Notes: generated from the letters alone by a model not told the origin. A stretch of DNA of 64,000 bases from Hyphomicrobiales bacterium (GCA_003135415.1 PLBP01000031.1:30527-94526), one strand, 5' to 3'. Positions 20,302 to 30,680 are shown, numbered from the stretch's first letter. Numbers and translations are program-made.

Positions 20302-21825
20302 ATGGCCGACCAACGGTTCAGGTCCCAGCAACGGGACCCGGGTTTGTCACAAGCGTCCAATTCCGGCGCCAAGGGGCGATTCTCTCCGCGCGGCGAGGAT
20401 CCGCTCGCGGAGCTCGCGCGCCTTATCGGCCAGGACGATCCTTTCACCGATTTCCGCAACGATCCGCGCGGCGCGCCGCCGCCATCCGGCAATGCTCACG
20501 CTCCGCGGAACGGCAATGGCCGCGATCGCCACAGCGAGCAGGATCAGGATTACGACGAGCGCGATGCTTACGATCGCGAGCCGCAAGCGCCTGCGCGCGC
20601 GCGGCGCCATGCCGAGGAAGATTTACGCCAACCTGACGTGAACGCCCCGCGCAAGAACGGGCGCGGCGCTTACGCCTATGGCGGCGGACGCGATGAAGCT
20701 TCTCATTGGCGGCTGCCCCCCGAGCCTGCTGCCGGCCGTGAGCCCAATGCAAGCCGCGCACTTCCGCCACAACCCGCGAAGCGGTCTGCCCGGCAGCCCG
20801 ACTACGCGCAAGAGACCGAAGCCGATTACGACGATCCGCGTTACGCGCGCGGCGCGCGCCGGGGGAATGGCTATGCCGATACCCGCCAGGCTTACGACAG
20901 CCCCTACGATCGCGAAGACGAAGCGGCCGGCGAACCTGAATACGAAGAAGATCGCTACGCCGGCGAATATGACGAGCAAGCCTATGCCGACCCCGCGACG
21001 AGTCGCCGGCGCTGGCTGTATGCCGGCATCGTCGCAACGATCGGTCTTCTCGTGGTGGGCGGAACGGGCGTTTACGCCTACCGTGTGCTGTTCGGCAAAT
21101 ATTTCGGCGACGCGGCGCCGACCATCCGTCCCGCCGACTTGCCGAACAAGGTCCCCCCGCAGACGGCGCAGGCCGGCGATGGCGGCCAGAAATTGATCTA
21201 TGACCGCCTGGACGGTCAGAAGCCGGTCGAACGGATCGTATCGCGCGAGGAAAAACCGGCCGATGTCGCCCAGAACGCCGGCCGCGTGGTTACGGCGCCG
21301 CCGCCGTCGACAGGCCCGGTCACCGCATTCGCGCCCATCCCCACCAACACGCAGAACGCGCCCGCGGCGATCACCGGCGCTTCTCCTGTCGGGACGATGC
21401 CGGCGGGTGAGCCCCGCAAGGTTCGCACCACGACGATGCGCGCCGATGGCACCATCGTCGACACGCCGCGCCCCGCGCAGCAACCGGCGGCGCAACGCCC
21501 CGCGCAGGACCAGCAGCAGCCGCTCGCGCTCAATCCCTATTCGCAACCGCCGCAGACGAGCAATTACGTACCGGCGGGCAGCTATGTGGTGCAGGTGGCT
21601 TCGCAGAAAACCGAAGCCGATGCCCGTACCTCGTGGCAGCAGCTACAGGCCAAATACAGCAACGTGTTCGGCAACAATCAGGCGAACATCAAGCGCGTCG
21701 ATCTCGGCGATCGCGGCACCTTCTACCGCGCGATGCTCGGCCCCTTCTCGAACCGCGACCAGGCCTATGAGATGTGTCAGAATCTCAAAGCCGCGGGCGG
21801 TGAGTGCATCGTCCAGCGCAACTAA
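20302..21825 (+). CDS. SPOR-domain cell envelope protein
   Basis: A 507-residue bitopic membrane protein. The first ~235 residues are a hydrophilic cytoplasmic region rich in Arg, Asp, Glu, Pro and Tyr with little predicted structure. One membrane helix follows (WLYAGIVATIGLLVVGGTGV, about residues 238-257), then a Pro/Ala-rich periplasmic linker and a C-terminal SPOR domain from about residue 427 (YVVQVASQKTEADARTSWQQ to the end). SPOR domains bind denuded peptidoglycan at division sites. The neighbour nagZ is also a peptidoglycan gene. The long disordered head is the most variable part of this family. Confidence 0.9.
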   Translation: MADQRFRSQQRDPGLSQASNSGAKGRFSPRGEDPLAELARLIGQDDPFTDFRNDPRGAPPPSGNAHAPRNGNGRDRHSEQDQDYDERDAYDREPQAPARARRHAEEDLRQPDVNAPRKNGRGAYAYGGGRDEASHWRLPPEPAAGREPNASRALPPQPAKRSARQPDYAQETEADYDDPRYARGARRGNGYADTRQAYDSPYDREDEAAGEPEYEEDRYAGEYDEQAYADPATSRRRWLYAGIVATIGLLVVGGTGVYAYRVLFGKYFGDAAPTIRPADLPNKVPPQTAQAGDGGQKLIYDRLDGQKPVERIVSREEKPADVAQNAGRVVTAPPPSTGPVTAFAPIPTNTQNAPAAITGASPVGTMPAGEPRKVRTTTMRADGTIVDTPRPAQQPAAQRPAQDQQQPLALNPYSQPPQTSNYVPAGSYVVQVASQKTEADARTSWQQLQAKYSNVFGNNQANIKRVDLGDRGTFYRAMLGPFSNRDQAYEMCQNLKAAGGECIVQRN

Positions 21826-21876
21826 GTTCGTCGCTCGGGCTTGACGCCCGCAGGCCGCGCTTCTACCCCGCATCCA

Positions 21877-22890
21877 ATGTCCGCCCGCGCCTTGATCGTC
21901 GGCTGTGCCGGCCCAAAGCTCAGCGTTGCCGAGAAGGAATTTCTCGCCCACGCGAAGCCCTGGGGCCTCATCCTATTCAAGCGAAATATCGAAAGTCCGG
22001 CGCAAGTCTCGGCTTTGACGCAGGAATTTCGCGGAGTCGTCGGATACCGCGAAGCGCCCGTGCTGATCGATCAAGAAGGCGGCCGGGTGCAGCGGCTCGG
22101 GCCGCCGCTGTGGCCCGACTTTCCGCCCGCGGCCCGTCTCGGCGCCGCTTATGGCCGTGACCCGGCGCGCGGAATCGAGGCGGCGAAGCTCGGGGCACGG
22201 CTGATGGCCGCCGAGCTTTCCGCGCTTGGCATCACCATCGATTGCATGCCGGTTGCCGATCTGCGCCTGCCGGAGGGGCATGGCGTGATTGGCGACCGCG
22301 CCTATGGCATGGAGATCGAGACTGTCGCGAGCCTCGCGCGCGCCGCCGCCGAAGGCCTGATCGCGGGCGGGGTGCTGCCGGTGGTCAAGCACATCCCGGG
22401 GCACGGTCGTGCCCGCGCCGACAGCCATGAGGCACTGCCCGTGGTCGAGACTTCGCGCGCCGAGTTGGAGCGCACCGATTTCGAACCATTTCGGCGGCTG
22501 CACGATCTGCCGGTCGCGATGAGCGCGCATGTGGTCTATGCCGCGATCGATCCCGCTAGCCCGGCGACGGTCTCGCGCAAAGTGGTGCAGGAGATCATCC
22601 GCGGCCATATCGGGTTCGACGGCTTGCTCATGACCGACGATCTTTCAATGAAGGCGTTGAGCGGCGGCTTCCGTGCCCGCGCTGAGGCCTCGCTCGCGGC
22701 CGGTTGCGACATCGTGCTTCATTGCAACGGCAGATTGGAAGAAATGACCGAAATCGCGGCCGCCTGTCCCTCTCTTTCGGGTGAAGCTGAAAGACGCGCG
22801 AAAACTGCGCTCAATTTCCTCAACTTGCCTGTCGAAAGCGTGGATGTCGCCGAGGCGCGTGCCCGCTTTTCCGCTATGGTAGCGGCCTGA
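21877..22890 (+). CDS. nagZ: Beta-N-acetylhexosaminidase (NagZ type)
   Basis: A 337-residue family 3 glycoside hydrolase of the cytoplasm that removes N-acetylglucosamine from muropeptides during cell-wall recycling. The segment VLIDQEGGRVQRLGPP and the catalytic loop VKHIPGHGRARADSHEALP (about residues 170-188) are characteristic; the His in the loop is the general acid/base seen in NagZ. TMTDDLSMKAL-like sequence (LLMTDDLSMKALSG) holds the nucleophile Asp. ATG 21877 is preferred over TTG 21841. scpA starts 15 bases after its stop. Confidence 0.94.
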   Translation: MSARALIVGCAGPKLSVAEKEFLAHAKPWGLILFKRNIESPAQVSALTQEFRGVVGYREAPVLIDQEGGRVQRLGPPLWPDFPPAARLGAAYGRDPARGIEAAKLGARLMAAELSALGITIDCMPVADLRLPEGHGVIGDRAYGMEIETVASLARAAAEGLIAGGVLPVVKHIPGHGRARADSHEALPVVETSRAELERTDFEPFRRLHDLPVAMSAHVVYAAIDPASPATVSRKVVQEIIRGHIGFDGLLMTDDLSMKALSGGFRARAEASLAAGCDIVLHCNGRLEEMTEIAAACPSLSGEAERRAKTALNFLNLPVESVDVAEARARFSAMVAA

Positions 22891-22905
22891 ATCGGAATCA
22901 GTCGC

Positions 22906-23712
22906 ATGGAAGAGACTCCCTTCGAGCTACCCGCGTCCGAGCGCTCGCTCTACGAGCCGGCGCTGATGGTCGACGTCGACGGCTTCGAGGGACCGCTCGA
23001 TCTCCTGTTGGCGCTCGCCCGCAACCAGCAGGTCGATCTCACCCGCATTTCGATCCTGGCGCTCGCCAACCAGTATCTCGCCTTCATCGAGCAGGCGCGT
23101 GAGCTCAAGATCGAAATCGCCGCCGATTATCTGGTGATGGCGGCCTGGCTCGCCTATCTCAAATCGCGCCTGCTGCTGCCCGAGCCGCCGGACGGCGAGG
23201 AGCCCTCGGCTGCGGATCTCGCCGCCGACCTCGCCGCCCGGCTGCAGCATCTCGAAGCGATCCGCCAGGCCGGTGCCCGGCTGATGACCCGCCACCGGCT
23301 GGGTCACGATTTCTTTGCCTGCGGCATGCCGAAGATTTCCGCCACCCTGCCGCCTTCGGGCTACACGGCGACGCTCTACGATCTCCTCTCCGCCTACGCG
23401 ATGCAGCGCCAGCGCCAGGCGCTCGAAAGCCTCAAGTTCCCGGTTCGCACCGTCTGGTCGCTGGTCGAGGCGCGCGACGCGCTGGAGCGGCTCTTGGGCA
23501 AAGCCGCCGACTGGACACGACTCGACGAATATCTCATTGCCTATGTGGTTGAGCCCTCGATGCGCGCGACCGTATTCGCGTCCAGTTTCTCTGCGACCCT
23601 CGAGATGGTGCGCGAAGGCACGGTGGAGATTCAGCAAGACAAGGCTTTCTCGCCGCTGTGGTTGCGCCGGCGGGTAGAAGGCAGGCCGAAAAAAGGAGCC
23701 AAACGCCAGTGA
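22906..23712 (+). CDS. scpA: Segregation and condensation protein A
   Basis: A 268-residue kleisin subunit of the SMC-ScpAB condensin, which organises and segregates the chromosome. The N-terminal VDVDGFEGPLDLLLALARNQ is the SMC-binding signature, followed by YLVMAAWLAYLKSRLLLP. The C-terminal winged helix is Arg-rich and basic. Its stop overlaps the GTG start of scpB by 4 bases, supporting coupled translation of the two partners. Confidence 0.95.
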   Translation: MEETPFELPASERSLYEPALMVDVDGFEGPLDLLLALARNQQVDLTRISILALANQYLAFIEQARELKIEIAADYLVMAAWLAYLKSRLLLPEPPDGEEPSAADLAADLAARLQHLEAIRQAGARLMTRHRLGHDFFACGMPKISATLPPSGYTATLYDLLSAYAMQRQRQALESLKFPVRTVWSLVEARDALERLLGKAADWTRLDEYLIAYVVEPSMRATVFASSFSATLEMVREGTVEIQQDKAFSPLWLRRRVEGRPKKGAKRQ

Positions 23713-24470
23713 GCGTCGTCCGTCCGCAGAAATTTCAGGCGAAAAGGCCGCACGCGGCCGCTGCCGCCGAGAACGAAGAGGCGCTCCGCCTCCTCGAGGC
23801 GGTGCTGTTCGCCGCCGCCGAGCCGCTCGACGAGGAGGCGCTGAAGAAGCGGCTCCCCGCGGGCGCCGATGTGAAGAAGCTGATCTCTACGCTTGCGGAA
23901 ACCTACAGCGACCGCGGGGTCAACGTCGTCCGGGTCGCGGGAAAATGGGCGATCCGTACCGCCATCGATCTCGGGCCGCTCCTCGCCAAGCACGTCGGCG
24001 AGCCGAAAAAACTTTCGCGCGCCGCGGTCGAGACGCTCGCCATCGTCGCCTATCATCAGCCGGTGACGCGCGCCGAGATCGAAGAGATCCGCGGCGTTAC
24101 CATTTCGCGCGGCACGCTCGACCTTCTGATCGAAGCCGGATGGGTGCGGCTGCGCGGACGCCGCCGCACGCTCGGCCGCCCGGTCACCTACGGCACCACC
24201 GAGGACTTCCTGGTTCATTTCGGCTTCGAAGCGATCGACGACCTGCCGGGCGTCGAAGAACTGAAGGGCGCGGGCTTCCTCGAAGGCCGCTTGCCGGCGG
24301 GCTTCAGCGTGCCGATGCCGAACGACGACGCGACGCTGCGCGAGGACGAAGAGGCGCTCGAAGCGGATCCGCTCGGACACAGTCTTGCGCCCGAGCCCGA
24401 GGACGAGCCCTCCGAGGATGCCGAGGAAGAGCCCGAGCCCCCCGCCACCCGCTACGACCGCCGACGCTAA
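23709..24470 (+). CDS. scpB: Segregation and condensation protein B
   Basis: A 253-residue winged-helix partner of ScpA. The core holds LLEAVLFAAAEPLDEEALKK and SRAAVETLAIVAYHQPVTRA followed by the EIEEIRGVTISRGTLDLLIE helix pair, all typical of ScpB. A GTG start at 23709 inside the scpA stop (GTGA) is used; the frame is open further upstream only within scpA. An acidic C-terminal tail (EPEDEPSEDAEEEPEPP) extends past the family core. Confidence 0.95.
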   Translation: MSVVRPQKFQAKRPHAAAAAENEEALRLLEAVLFAAAEPLDEEALKKRLPAGADVKKLISTLAETYSDRGVNVVRVAGKWAIRTAIDLGPLLAKHVGEPKKLSRAAVETLAIVAYHQPVTRAEIEEIRGVTISRGTLDLLIEAGWVRLRGRRRTLGRPVTYGTTEDFLVHFGFEAIDDLPGVEELKGAGFLEGRLPAGFSVPMPNDDATLREDEEALEADPLGHSLAPEPEDEPSEDAEEEPEPPATRYDRRR

Positions 24471-24570
24471 CACAAGGCCGATACTCCCTTTTCAGCCTTA
24501 ACGCTGTTCCAGCCTAAGTTCTTGTTTTTGCCTTCTCCGGGTCCTAGGTTCGGAGCAGCGGAGGAACGTC

Positions 24571-24807
24571 ATGGGTGGTTTGAGTATCTGGCATTGGGTC
24601 ATCGTCGGCGTCGTCATACTGCTCGTGTTCGGCGGTCGCGGCAAAATTTCCGAGATGATGGGCGACATGGCCAAGGGCATCAAAGCCTTCAAGAAGGGCA
24701 TGTCCGACGACGATACCGCCTCGGCCGAGCCGAGGCGCGACCCGAAATCGATCGACCACCAATCGTCCTCGGCGGTCCGCACCGAGACCAAAAAGAAGGT
24801 CGGCTAA
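24571..24807 (+). CDS. tatA: Twin-arginine translocase subunit TatA
   Basis: A 78-residue TatA protein that oligomerises to move folded proteins across the inner membrane. It has a short periplasmic N-terminus, one membrane helix ([19 protein letters not shown]) and then an amphipathic helix with [16 protein letters not shown], as in all TatA. The polar tail is rich in Asp, Ser and Lys. A strong AGGAGG-like site (GGAGGAAC) precedes the ATG. About 100 bases separate it from scpB, so it may have its own promoter. Confidence 0.96.
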   Translation: MGGLSIWHWVIVGVVILLVFGGRGKISEMMGDMAKGIKAFKKGMSDDDTASAEPRRDPKSIDHQSSSAVRTETKKKVG

Positions 24808-24868
24808 TCCCCGCTACGCGGTCGCGGCGCGGCCGGGAGTGCCGGAAATCTCCGCGCTGAAATGAGCC

Positions 24869-25270
24869 ATGTTCGACATCGGTTGGGGTGAATTTCTCGT
24901 TATCGGCATCGTCGCGCTCGTCGTCATCGGGCCGAAGGAATTGCCGGGCGTCGTTCGTACGCTTGGCCAGAGCGTGGCGAAGCTCCGCCGCATGGCGGCC
25001 GACTTCCAGAACCAGTTCAACGAAGCGATGCGCGAAGCCGAGCTCGTCGACCTGAAGAAAGACGCCGAGAAGATGATCGAAAGCGCCACCTCGGCGGTGA
25101 GCTACAATCCGCTCGAAAAGGCGGGCGAGGAATTGCAGAAGGCGGTCGAGGAAGCGACCACGCTGCCGCCGGTCGCCTCTGTTATCGCGCCACCCGTCCC
25201 GCCTGCGCTTGAAAAGGCCGCCGAGCCCGAGAAGTCCCCGCCGGAGGAGAAGGCCGGAGGAGGGGGATGA
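24869..25270 (+). CDS. tatB: Twin-arginine translocase subunit TatB
   Basis: A 133-residue TatB, the receptor partner of TatC for twin-arginine signal peptides. It starts [20 protein letters not shown] with GPKELPG at the helix hinge, followed by a long amphipathic and charged region ([20 protein letters not shown]). The tail is rich in Pro, Glu and Gly. It ends within the tatC start (ATGA overlap at 25267-25270). Confidence 0.96.
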   Translation: MFDIGWGEFLVIGIVALVVIGPKELPGVVRTLGQSVAKLRRMAADFQNQFNEAMREAELVDLKKDAEKMIESATSAVSYNPLEKAGEELQKAVEEATTLPPVASVIAPPVPPALEKAAEPEKSPPEEKAGGGG

Positions 25271-26076
25271 GCGTAGAGGACGAAGTCGAGGCCTCGAAGG
25301 CGCCGCTGATCGATCATTTGATCGAATTGCGCGCGCGGCTGATCAAATCGCTGATTGCTTTCTTTTTAATGTTCTTCGTCTGCTTCGCGCTGGCGAAGCC
25401 GATCTACAATCTTTTGCTCTGGCCCTACGAATTCGCCGCCGGGCCCGATGTCCAGATCACGCTGATCTACACCGCGCCACAGGAATTCCTCTTCACCCAG
25501 ATCAAGCTCGGCCTCTTTGGCGCGGCCTTCCTGTCGTTTCCGGTGGTGGCGATGCAGATCTACATGTTCGTGGCACCCGGCCTCTACAAGCAAGAGCGTG
25601 GCGCGTTTTTGCCCTATTTGATAGCGACGCCGTTCTGCTTCCTGATGGGCGCGGCCTTCGTCTATTTCGTCGCGATGCCCTTGGCGATGCGTTTCTTCCT
25701 CGGCATGCAGCAGGCGGGAGGAGGCGGGCAGGCGTCGATTTCGCTCCTGCCGCGGGTTTCCGAATATCTCTCGCTGATCATGACCTTGATCTTTGCCTTC
25801 GGCATCACCTTCCAGCTACCGGTGATCCTGACGGTGCTCGCGCGTGTCGGGCTTGTCACCGCCGATTGGCTGCGGGCGAAGCGCCGCTACGCCATCGTCG
25901 GCGTGTTCATCGTCGCCGCGATCTTGACCCCGCCCGATGTGATCAGCCAGCTCGCGCTCGCTTTCCCGACGCTTTTGCTTTACGAAATCTCGGTTTATCT
26001 CGTGAGTATCGTCGAGAAAAAGCGCGCCGCCGAACAGGCCGCCCGCGCCGCGGCGGATAGCTCGCCGGCCGAGTAG
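25267..26076 (+). CDS. tatC: Twin-arginine translocase subunit TatC
   Basis: A 269-residue polytopic inner-membrane protein and core receptor of the Tat system. The first cytoplasmic stretch contains [16 protein letters not shown], the signature in which TatC recognises the signal peptide. Six hydrophobic helices follow, with the periplasmic loop [20 protein letters not shown] and the [15 protein letters not shown] segment. A long Ala/Arg/Glu-rich cytoplasmic tail ends SSPAE. tatA, tatB and tatC are complete and in the standard order. Confidence 0.97.
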   Translation: MSVEDEVEASKAPLIDHLIELRARLIKSLIAFFLMFFVCFALAKPIYNLLLWPYEFAAGPDVQITLIYTAPQEFLFTQIKLGLFGAAFLSFPVVAMQIYMFVAPGLYKQERGAFLPYLIATPFCFLMGAAFVYFVAMPLAMRFFLGMQQAGGGGQASISLLPRVSEYLSLIMTLIFAFGITFQLPVILTVLARVGLVTADWLRAKRRYAIVGVFIVAAILTPPDVISQLALAFPTLLLYEISVYLVSIVEKKRAAEQAARAAADSSPAE

Positions 26077-26172
26077 GGCGCGCCCATTCCTTCGGCTATG
26101 GTGCGTCCTGTGCGGTAGCCGATTCCGCGTGAAGATTGTGTTCTGGCTGCAATAACTTAGGCAAGGATTGCG

Positions 26173-27645
26173 ATGTTTGATTCGAAATGGATTCGCGAAC
26201 ATCCTGATTTATTGGACCGCGGTCTCGATCGGCGCGGTTTAGCGCCCGCGTCCAAGCGACTCATTGGGCTCGACGAAAAGCGCCGCGAGGCGATCGCGAA
26301 GGCCCAAGACCTGCAAGAACGATGCAATGCCCTCTCGAAGGAAATTGGCGAGGCGAAGAAGGCGAAGGACGAAGCCCGCGCGCAAAAACTGATGGCCGAG
26401 ATCGCGCCGATCAAGGAGAGTGTGCCGGAACTCGAAAAAGAGCAGCGCGAGGCCGAGGAAGCGTTCGACGCGGCACTCGCCGAGATCCCCAACGTGCCTT
26501 TCGACGACGTGCCCGAAGGCCGTGATGCGAGCGCGAATGTCGAGCGCCATGTCTTTGGCAAGACTCCGAAATTCGACTTCAAGCCGAAGCTGCATTTCGA
26601 GATCGGCGAGGGGCTCGGGCTGATGGATTTCGAGACGGCCGCCAAACTCTCCGGTGCACGCTTCGTGGTGCTCAAGGGCGCGCTGGCGCGGCTTGAGCGG
26701 GCGTTATCGCAATTGTTTCTGGACACGCACACCGGCGAGCACGGCTATACCGAAGTCAATCCACCACTACTCGTGCGCGAAGAAGCGATGTTCGGCACCG
26801 CGCAGCTGCCAAAATTCGTCGATGATCAATTTTCGACTTTTGCTAGCCTTTTCAGGGAAAAATTTACAGAAATTTTGACAGGCAGTCAGAAAAAGAAAAA
26901 ATCCCAAACCATCGAATTTCAGTTCGACGATCCGAAAGTGCAAAACGCGTATGACAAGCTTGTGGAAAGTTCCAGGTACGAAATTCACGTTCCAGGGATG
27001 AATCGAGAGGGCAATACTGTAGCTGTGGGAGAGATTTTGTGGCTGATCCCAACGGCCGAAGTTTCGCTCACAAACCTTGCTCGCGACTCGATTATTGAGG
27101 AGTCAGCGCTCCCCATGCGCCTCACCGCCTGCACGCCTTGCTTTCGCGCGGAAGCCGGTGCCGCGGGGAAGGACACGCGCGGCATGATCCGCCAGCACCA
27201 ATTCACCAAGGTGGAATTGGTCTCGATCACCACGCCTGAGCAATCGAAAGAAGAACACGAGCGCATGCTTGCTTCCGCCGAGGCCGTGCTGAAAAAGCTC
27301 GATTTACACTACCGCGTCGTCACGCTTTGCGCCGGCGATATGGGTTTCGCCGCCGGCAAAACCTATGACATCGAAGTGTGGCTGCCCGGCGAAAACACCT
27401 TCCGCGAAATCTCGTCGTGCTCCAACTGCGGCGAGTTCCAGGCCCGCCGCATGCAGGCGCGCTATCGCCCGAAGGACAGCAAAAACGTGCGCCCCGTCCA
27501 CACGCTGAACGGCTCCGGCGTCGCGGTCGGCCGCGCGCTGATCGCGGTCCTCGAAAACTACCAACAGGCCGACGGCTCGGTCATGGTCCCCGATGCGCTC
27601 GCGCCCTATATGGGTGGCATGAAGCGGATCGAGAAAGCGAAATAA
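26173..27645 (+). CDS. serS: Seryl-tRNA synthetase with an AT-rich insertion
   Basis: A 490-residue class II synthetase; the family is usually about 420-430. The N-terminal tRNA-binding coiled coil (about residues 30-105) and motif 2 ([20 protein letters not shown]) and motif 3 ([19 protein letters not shown]) are intact. Between FVDDQF (residue ~220) and LWLIPTAEV (~288) there are some 65 residues where E. coli SerRS has about 15. This segment includes [20 protein letters not shown] and is markedly poorer in GC than the flanks. The frame is preserved and motif residues are kept, so the enzyme is probably functional. Its stop shares a base with the surE start. Confidence 0.93.
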   Translation: MFDSKWIREHPDLLDRGLDRRGLAPASKRLIGLDEKRREAIAKAQDLQERCNALSKEIGEAKKAKDEARAQKLMAEIAPIKESVPELEKEQREAEEAFDAALAEIPNVPFDDVPEGRDASANVERHVFGKTPKFDFKPKLHFEIGEGLGLMDFETAAKLSGARFVVLKGALARLERALSQLFLDTHTGEHGYTEVNPPLLVREEAMFGTAQLPKFVDDQFSTFASLFREKFTEILTGSQKKKKSQTIEFQFDDPKVQNAYDKLVESSRYEIHVPGMNREGNTVAVGEILWLIPTAEVSLTNLARDSIIEESALPMRLTACTPCFRAEAGAAGKDTRGMIRQHQFTKVELVSITTPEQSKEEHERMLASAEAVLKKLDLHYRVVTLCAGDMGFAAGKTYDIEVWLPGENTFREISSCSNCGEFQARRMQARYRPKDSKNVRPVHTLNGSGVAVGRALIAVLENYQQADGSVMVPDALAPYMGGMKRIEKAK

Positions 27646-28418
27646 TGCGCGTCCTGGTCACCAATGACGACGGCATCCACTCGCCCGGCATCGAAGCCTG
27701 CGTGCGCATCGCCGAGGCGCTTTCAGATGACGTCTGGGTGGTGGCGCCCGAATTCGACCAGTCGGGGGTCGCGCACTCGCTTTCGCTGAGCGATCCGTTG
27801 CGCCTTCGCACCATCGACGACCGCCGCTACGCGGTGAAAGGCACGCCGACCGATTGCGTGATCATGGGCGTGCGCCACATCCTATCCGACAAGAAACCGG
27901 ACCTCGTGCTCTCCGGCGTCAATCGCGGCCAGAACATCGCCGAAGACGTGACCTATTCCGGCACCGTCGCGGGTGCGATGGAAGCGACCATCCTCGGCAT
28001 TCCTTCGTTCGCGTTGTCGCAGGTCTATGGTCCGGAGACGCGCGAGTTGCAGAGCTACGCCACCGCCGAGAAGCATGCCCCCAATCTCATCCGCCGCATG
28101 CTCAAGGAAGGCATGCCCGAGGGCGTCCTCATCAATGTGAACTTCCCCGATTGCGAGCCGCACCAGGTCGCGGGCATTGCGATCACGAGCCAGGGCCGCC
28201 GTAACCAGGAGCTGCTCCGCATCGAGCCGCGTCACGATGGTCGCGGTAATCCGTATTACTGGATCGCGTTTCAACGCGGCAGTTGGACCCCGCAGAACGG
28301 CAGCGATTTGCAGGCGATCGCGGCAAAGCGCATCTCGGTGACGCCCTTGCGCCTCGACATGACCGACGAGCCGTTCATGACGCGCCTCGCGCAGGTTTTC
28401 GCCGCGCCGAAAAAATGA
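27645..28418 (+). CDS. surE: 5'/3'-nucleotidase SurE
   Basis: A 257-residue metal-dependent survival nucleotidase acting on nucleoside monophosphates. The N-terminal [15 protein letters not shown] has the metal-binding Asp pair, and [20 protein letters not shown] is the second conserved block. The start is ATG 27645, overlapping the serS stop by one base (TAATG). It is coupled to pcm downstream by a 4-base ATGA overlap. The surE-pcm pairing is widespread in bacteria and links survival and protein repair functions. Confidence 0.95.
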   Translation: MRVLVTNDDGIHSPGIEACVRIAEALSDDVWVVAPEFDQSGVAHSLSLSDPLRLRTIDDRRYAVKGTPTDCVIMGVRHILSDKKPDLVLSGVNRGQNIAEDVTYSGTVAGAMEATILGIPSFALSQVYGPETRELQSYATAEKHAPNLIRRMLKEGMPEGVLINVNFPDCEPHQVAGIAITSQGRRNQELLRIEPRHDGRGNPYYWIAFQRGSWTPQNGSDLQAIAAKRISVTPLRLDMTDEPFMTRLAQVFAAPKK

Positions 28419-29089
28419 CGGCCGAAAAAACCGAAGCGGGAGCCGAGATCAGCGCCGAAGCGCGCATGGAATTTTTGCTTGGCCTCCGCCAGCGCGGCAT
28501 TCGCGACACAAACGTTCTGCGCGCGCTCGAGCAGGTGCCGCGCGAACGTTTCGTCGGCGAGGAGCAGGTAGCGCTTGCTTTCGCCGACCGGGCGTTGCCG
28601 ATCGATTGCGGGCAGACCATCAGCCAGCCCTATGTGGTGGCGGCGATGACCGAGGCGCTCGATGTTCGCCCGGCTCACAAGGTTTTGGAAATAGGCACCG
28701 GCTCCGGCTACCAGGCCGCGATCCTCGCGCATCTGGCCAAAAGCATCGTCAGTATCGAGCGCTACCGCACGCTCGCCGATGAAGCGCGCTCGCGCCTCGC
28801 CGAGCTCGGCCTTGCCAACGTGACGGTGCTGGTCGGCGACGGCACCGAGGGAGCGCGCGATTACGGGCCATTCGATCGCATCGTTGTCACCGCCGCCACG
28901 CCCGAAATTCCGAAAGCATTGACCGAGCAATTGGCCGCGGGCGGAATCCTGCTTGCCCCGGTTGGCCCCCACGACGGCGTACAGATGCTGACGCGCTTCG
29001 AAAAAGGCTCGAGCGGCAAGCTCGCGGCCGAGGAGCTGATGGCGGTCCGCTTCGTGCCGCTGGTGGCAGGGAAAGCCGCGTCGTTGTAG
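28415..29089 (+). CDS. pcm: Protein-L-isoaspartate O-methyltransferase
   Basis: A 224-residue SAM-dependent repair enzyme for isoaspartyl residues. Canonical Pcm landmarks are present: [14 protein letters not shown], the substrate loop [17 protein letters not shown], and motif [20 protein letters not shown]. The start ATG 28415 lies in the surE stop (ATGA). Unlike the homologue at 5176-5847, this copy keeps the TISQPY motif and is the likely true Pcm. Confidence 0.95.
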   Translation: MTAEKTEAGAEISAEARMEFLLGLRQRGIRDTNVLRALEQVPRERFVGEEQVALAFADRALPIDCGQTISQPYVVAAMTEALDVRPAHKVLEIGTGSGYQAAILAHLAKSIVSIERYRTLADEARSRLAELGLANVTVLVGDGTEGARDYGPFDRIVVTAATPEIPKALTEQLAAGGILLAPVGPHDGVQMLTRFEKGSSGKLAAEELMAVRFVPLVAGKAASL

Positions 29090-29194
29090 ACATCCCCCCG
29101 GCCGGGCAACAAAATTCTGCCCGTGAACCTTTCTTCTTAAGCATCCCTTTACCCATCCGGCGTTTACTCGATCGGTCAAGTTGCGTCCGGGTGG

Positions 29195-30559
29195 ATGGGT
29201 ATGCGTATTCCGGTTTCTATGCGGCCGTCGCCGCGCTTCGCGCGTATTTGTGCGATCGGCCTTTTCGGCTCGCTATTGGCGGCCTGCGGTAACGACGTTT
29301 CGCGCTTCAACGAAGATCCCAACGGCAATCCCTATCGCCGCGGCGAGGTGACGAACTCCGCCCAGCCCTCACAAGCGCCTATCGCTCAGATCGAATCTCG
29401 CCCGCTTGGCGCGCCTTCGAACGTCAACGGCACGCCGGTCTATGGGCCCGCGGTCTACGGCCAGAACGGCAGCTACAACCCGCCGCCGCAAAACTATTCC
29501 AACCCGCCGCAGCCCGGCTATCCGCAGAATTATTCCAACGCGCCCAATTCGGTTCCGGCGACGCCGGCGCCGGTTTCGCGCGCTCCCGTCCGCAACGACC
29601 AGGAGCCGACCGGCACGATCGCGGCCGGCGGCGAGAATTGGCGCTGGGAGGGCGGCACCGCGGTGACGCTAAAGCCCGGCGAGACCGTCGAAACCCTGTC
29701 GCGCCGCTACAGCGTGCCGGTGGTGGCGATCATGCGTGCGAATAATCTCGCCGACGCTTCGCGCATCCAACCCGGCCAGCGCATCGTGATCCCGAGCCGT
29801 CAGCACGGGCCGCAGAACGCTTCGACGCCCGCCGCCGCGCAGTCCGTGAACCGCGCCATCGTCGTGCACACCGTCATGTCGCAAGAGACGCTGACCTCGA
29901 TCGCCAAGCACTACAACGTCAAGCGCGCCGAGATCGCCTACACCAATAAAATCAACGAATACGTGCCGCTCCGCGTCGGCCAGAAGCTCACCATTCCGAA
30001 TGTGGCCATCGCCACCTCGAACGGGCCGAAGAACGCCGCCAATCCGCCGCCGACAGCACCGCGCGCCGAGGCGATGGCAAGCCCCCAGCGCCGCGTCGAA
30101 GAGCAGCCACCCGCAGACAACGTCGCGACCGTGAAGCCCATCGACAGTGAGCCCGAGCCTAAGGCCGCCGCGGCCGGCGGCTTGCAGTTCCGCTGGCCGG
30201 TGAAGGGCCGCGTTATCTCCAACTTTGGCGGCAAGCCGAACGGTCAGCAGAACGACGGCATCAACATCTCGGTGCCGGAGAACACGGCGGTGAAAGCCTC
30301 CGAGGACGGCGTCGTCGCCTATGCCGGCAATGAGTTGAAGGGCTATGGCAATCTCGTCTTGATCAAGCACACCGACGGCTGGGTCACCGCCTACGCGCAC
30401 AACTCCGAAATCCTCGTCCATCGCGGCGAGACGGTGAAGCGCGGGCAGGTGATCTCGAAGGCGGGCCAGAGCGGGGGTGTCGCTTCGCCGCAGGTCCATT
30501 TCGAGATCCGCAAGGGCTCGACCCCGGTCGATCCCGCGCAGCATCTTTCGTCACTGTAA
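29195..30559 (+). CDS. NlpD-like lipoprotein: two LysM domains and a degenerate LytM (M23) domain
   Basis: A 454-residue outer-membrane lipoprotein; the lipobox is LLAACG with Cys at about residue 31. After a Pro/Asn/Tyr-rich linker come two LysM peptidoglycan-binding domains (TLKPGETVETLSRRYSVPVV, about 158-204, and MSQETLTSIAKHYNVKRAEI, about 227-270) and a C-terminal LytM domain (about 335-450). The zinc motifs are broken: the usual HxxxD reads NDGINI, and the final HxH reads QVHFE. This is how non-catalytic amidase activators such as NlpD and EnvC look, so it should activate cell-wall amidases at division. An ATG at 29201 is an alternative start. It closes the conserved block. Confidence 0.92.
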   Translation: MGMRIPVSMRPSPRFARICAIGLFGSLLAACGNDVSRFNEDPNGNPYRRGEVTNSAQPSQAPIAQIESRPLGAPSNVNGTPVYGPAVYGQNGSYNPPPQNYSNPPQPGYPQNYSNAPNSVPATPAPVSRAPVRNDQEPTGTIAAGGENWRWEGGTAVTLKPGETVETLSRRYSVPVVAIMRANNLADASRIQPGQRIVIPSRQHGPQNASTPAAAQSVNRAIVVHTVMSQETLTSIAKHYNVKRAEIAYTNKINEYVPLRVGQKLTIPNVAIATSNGPKNAANPPPTAPRAEAMASPQRRVEEQPPADNVATVKPIDSEPEPKAAAAGGLQFRWPVKGRVISNFGGKPNGQQNDGINISVPENTAVKASEDGVVAYAGNELKGYGNLVLIKHTDGWVTAYAHNSEILVHRGETVKRGQVISKAGQSGGVASPQVHFEIRKGSTPVDPAQHLSSL

Positions 30560-30680
30560 TTTCGCAGCAATATCGCACCGCCGACTTTCTCTCGCCCGAT
30601 TTGATTGCGAGGAGAGGAGATCGGTTTCGAGGGAAGCAACGATTTAGAAATAATTTGCAACACGGTTTGATCGGCCCACT

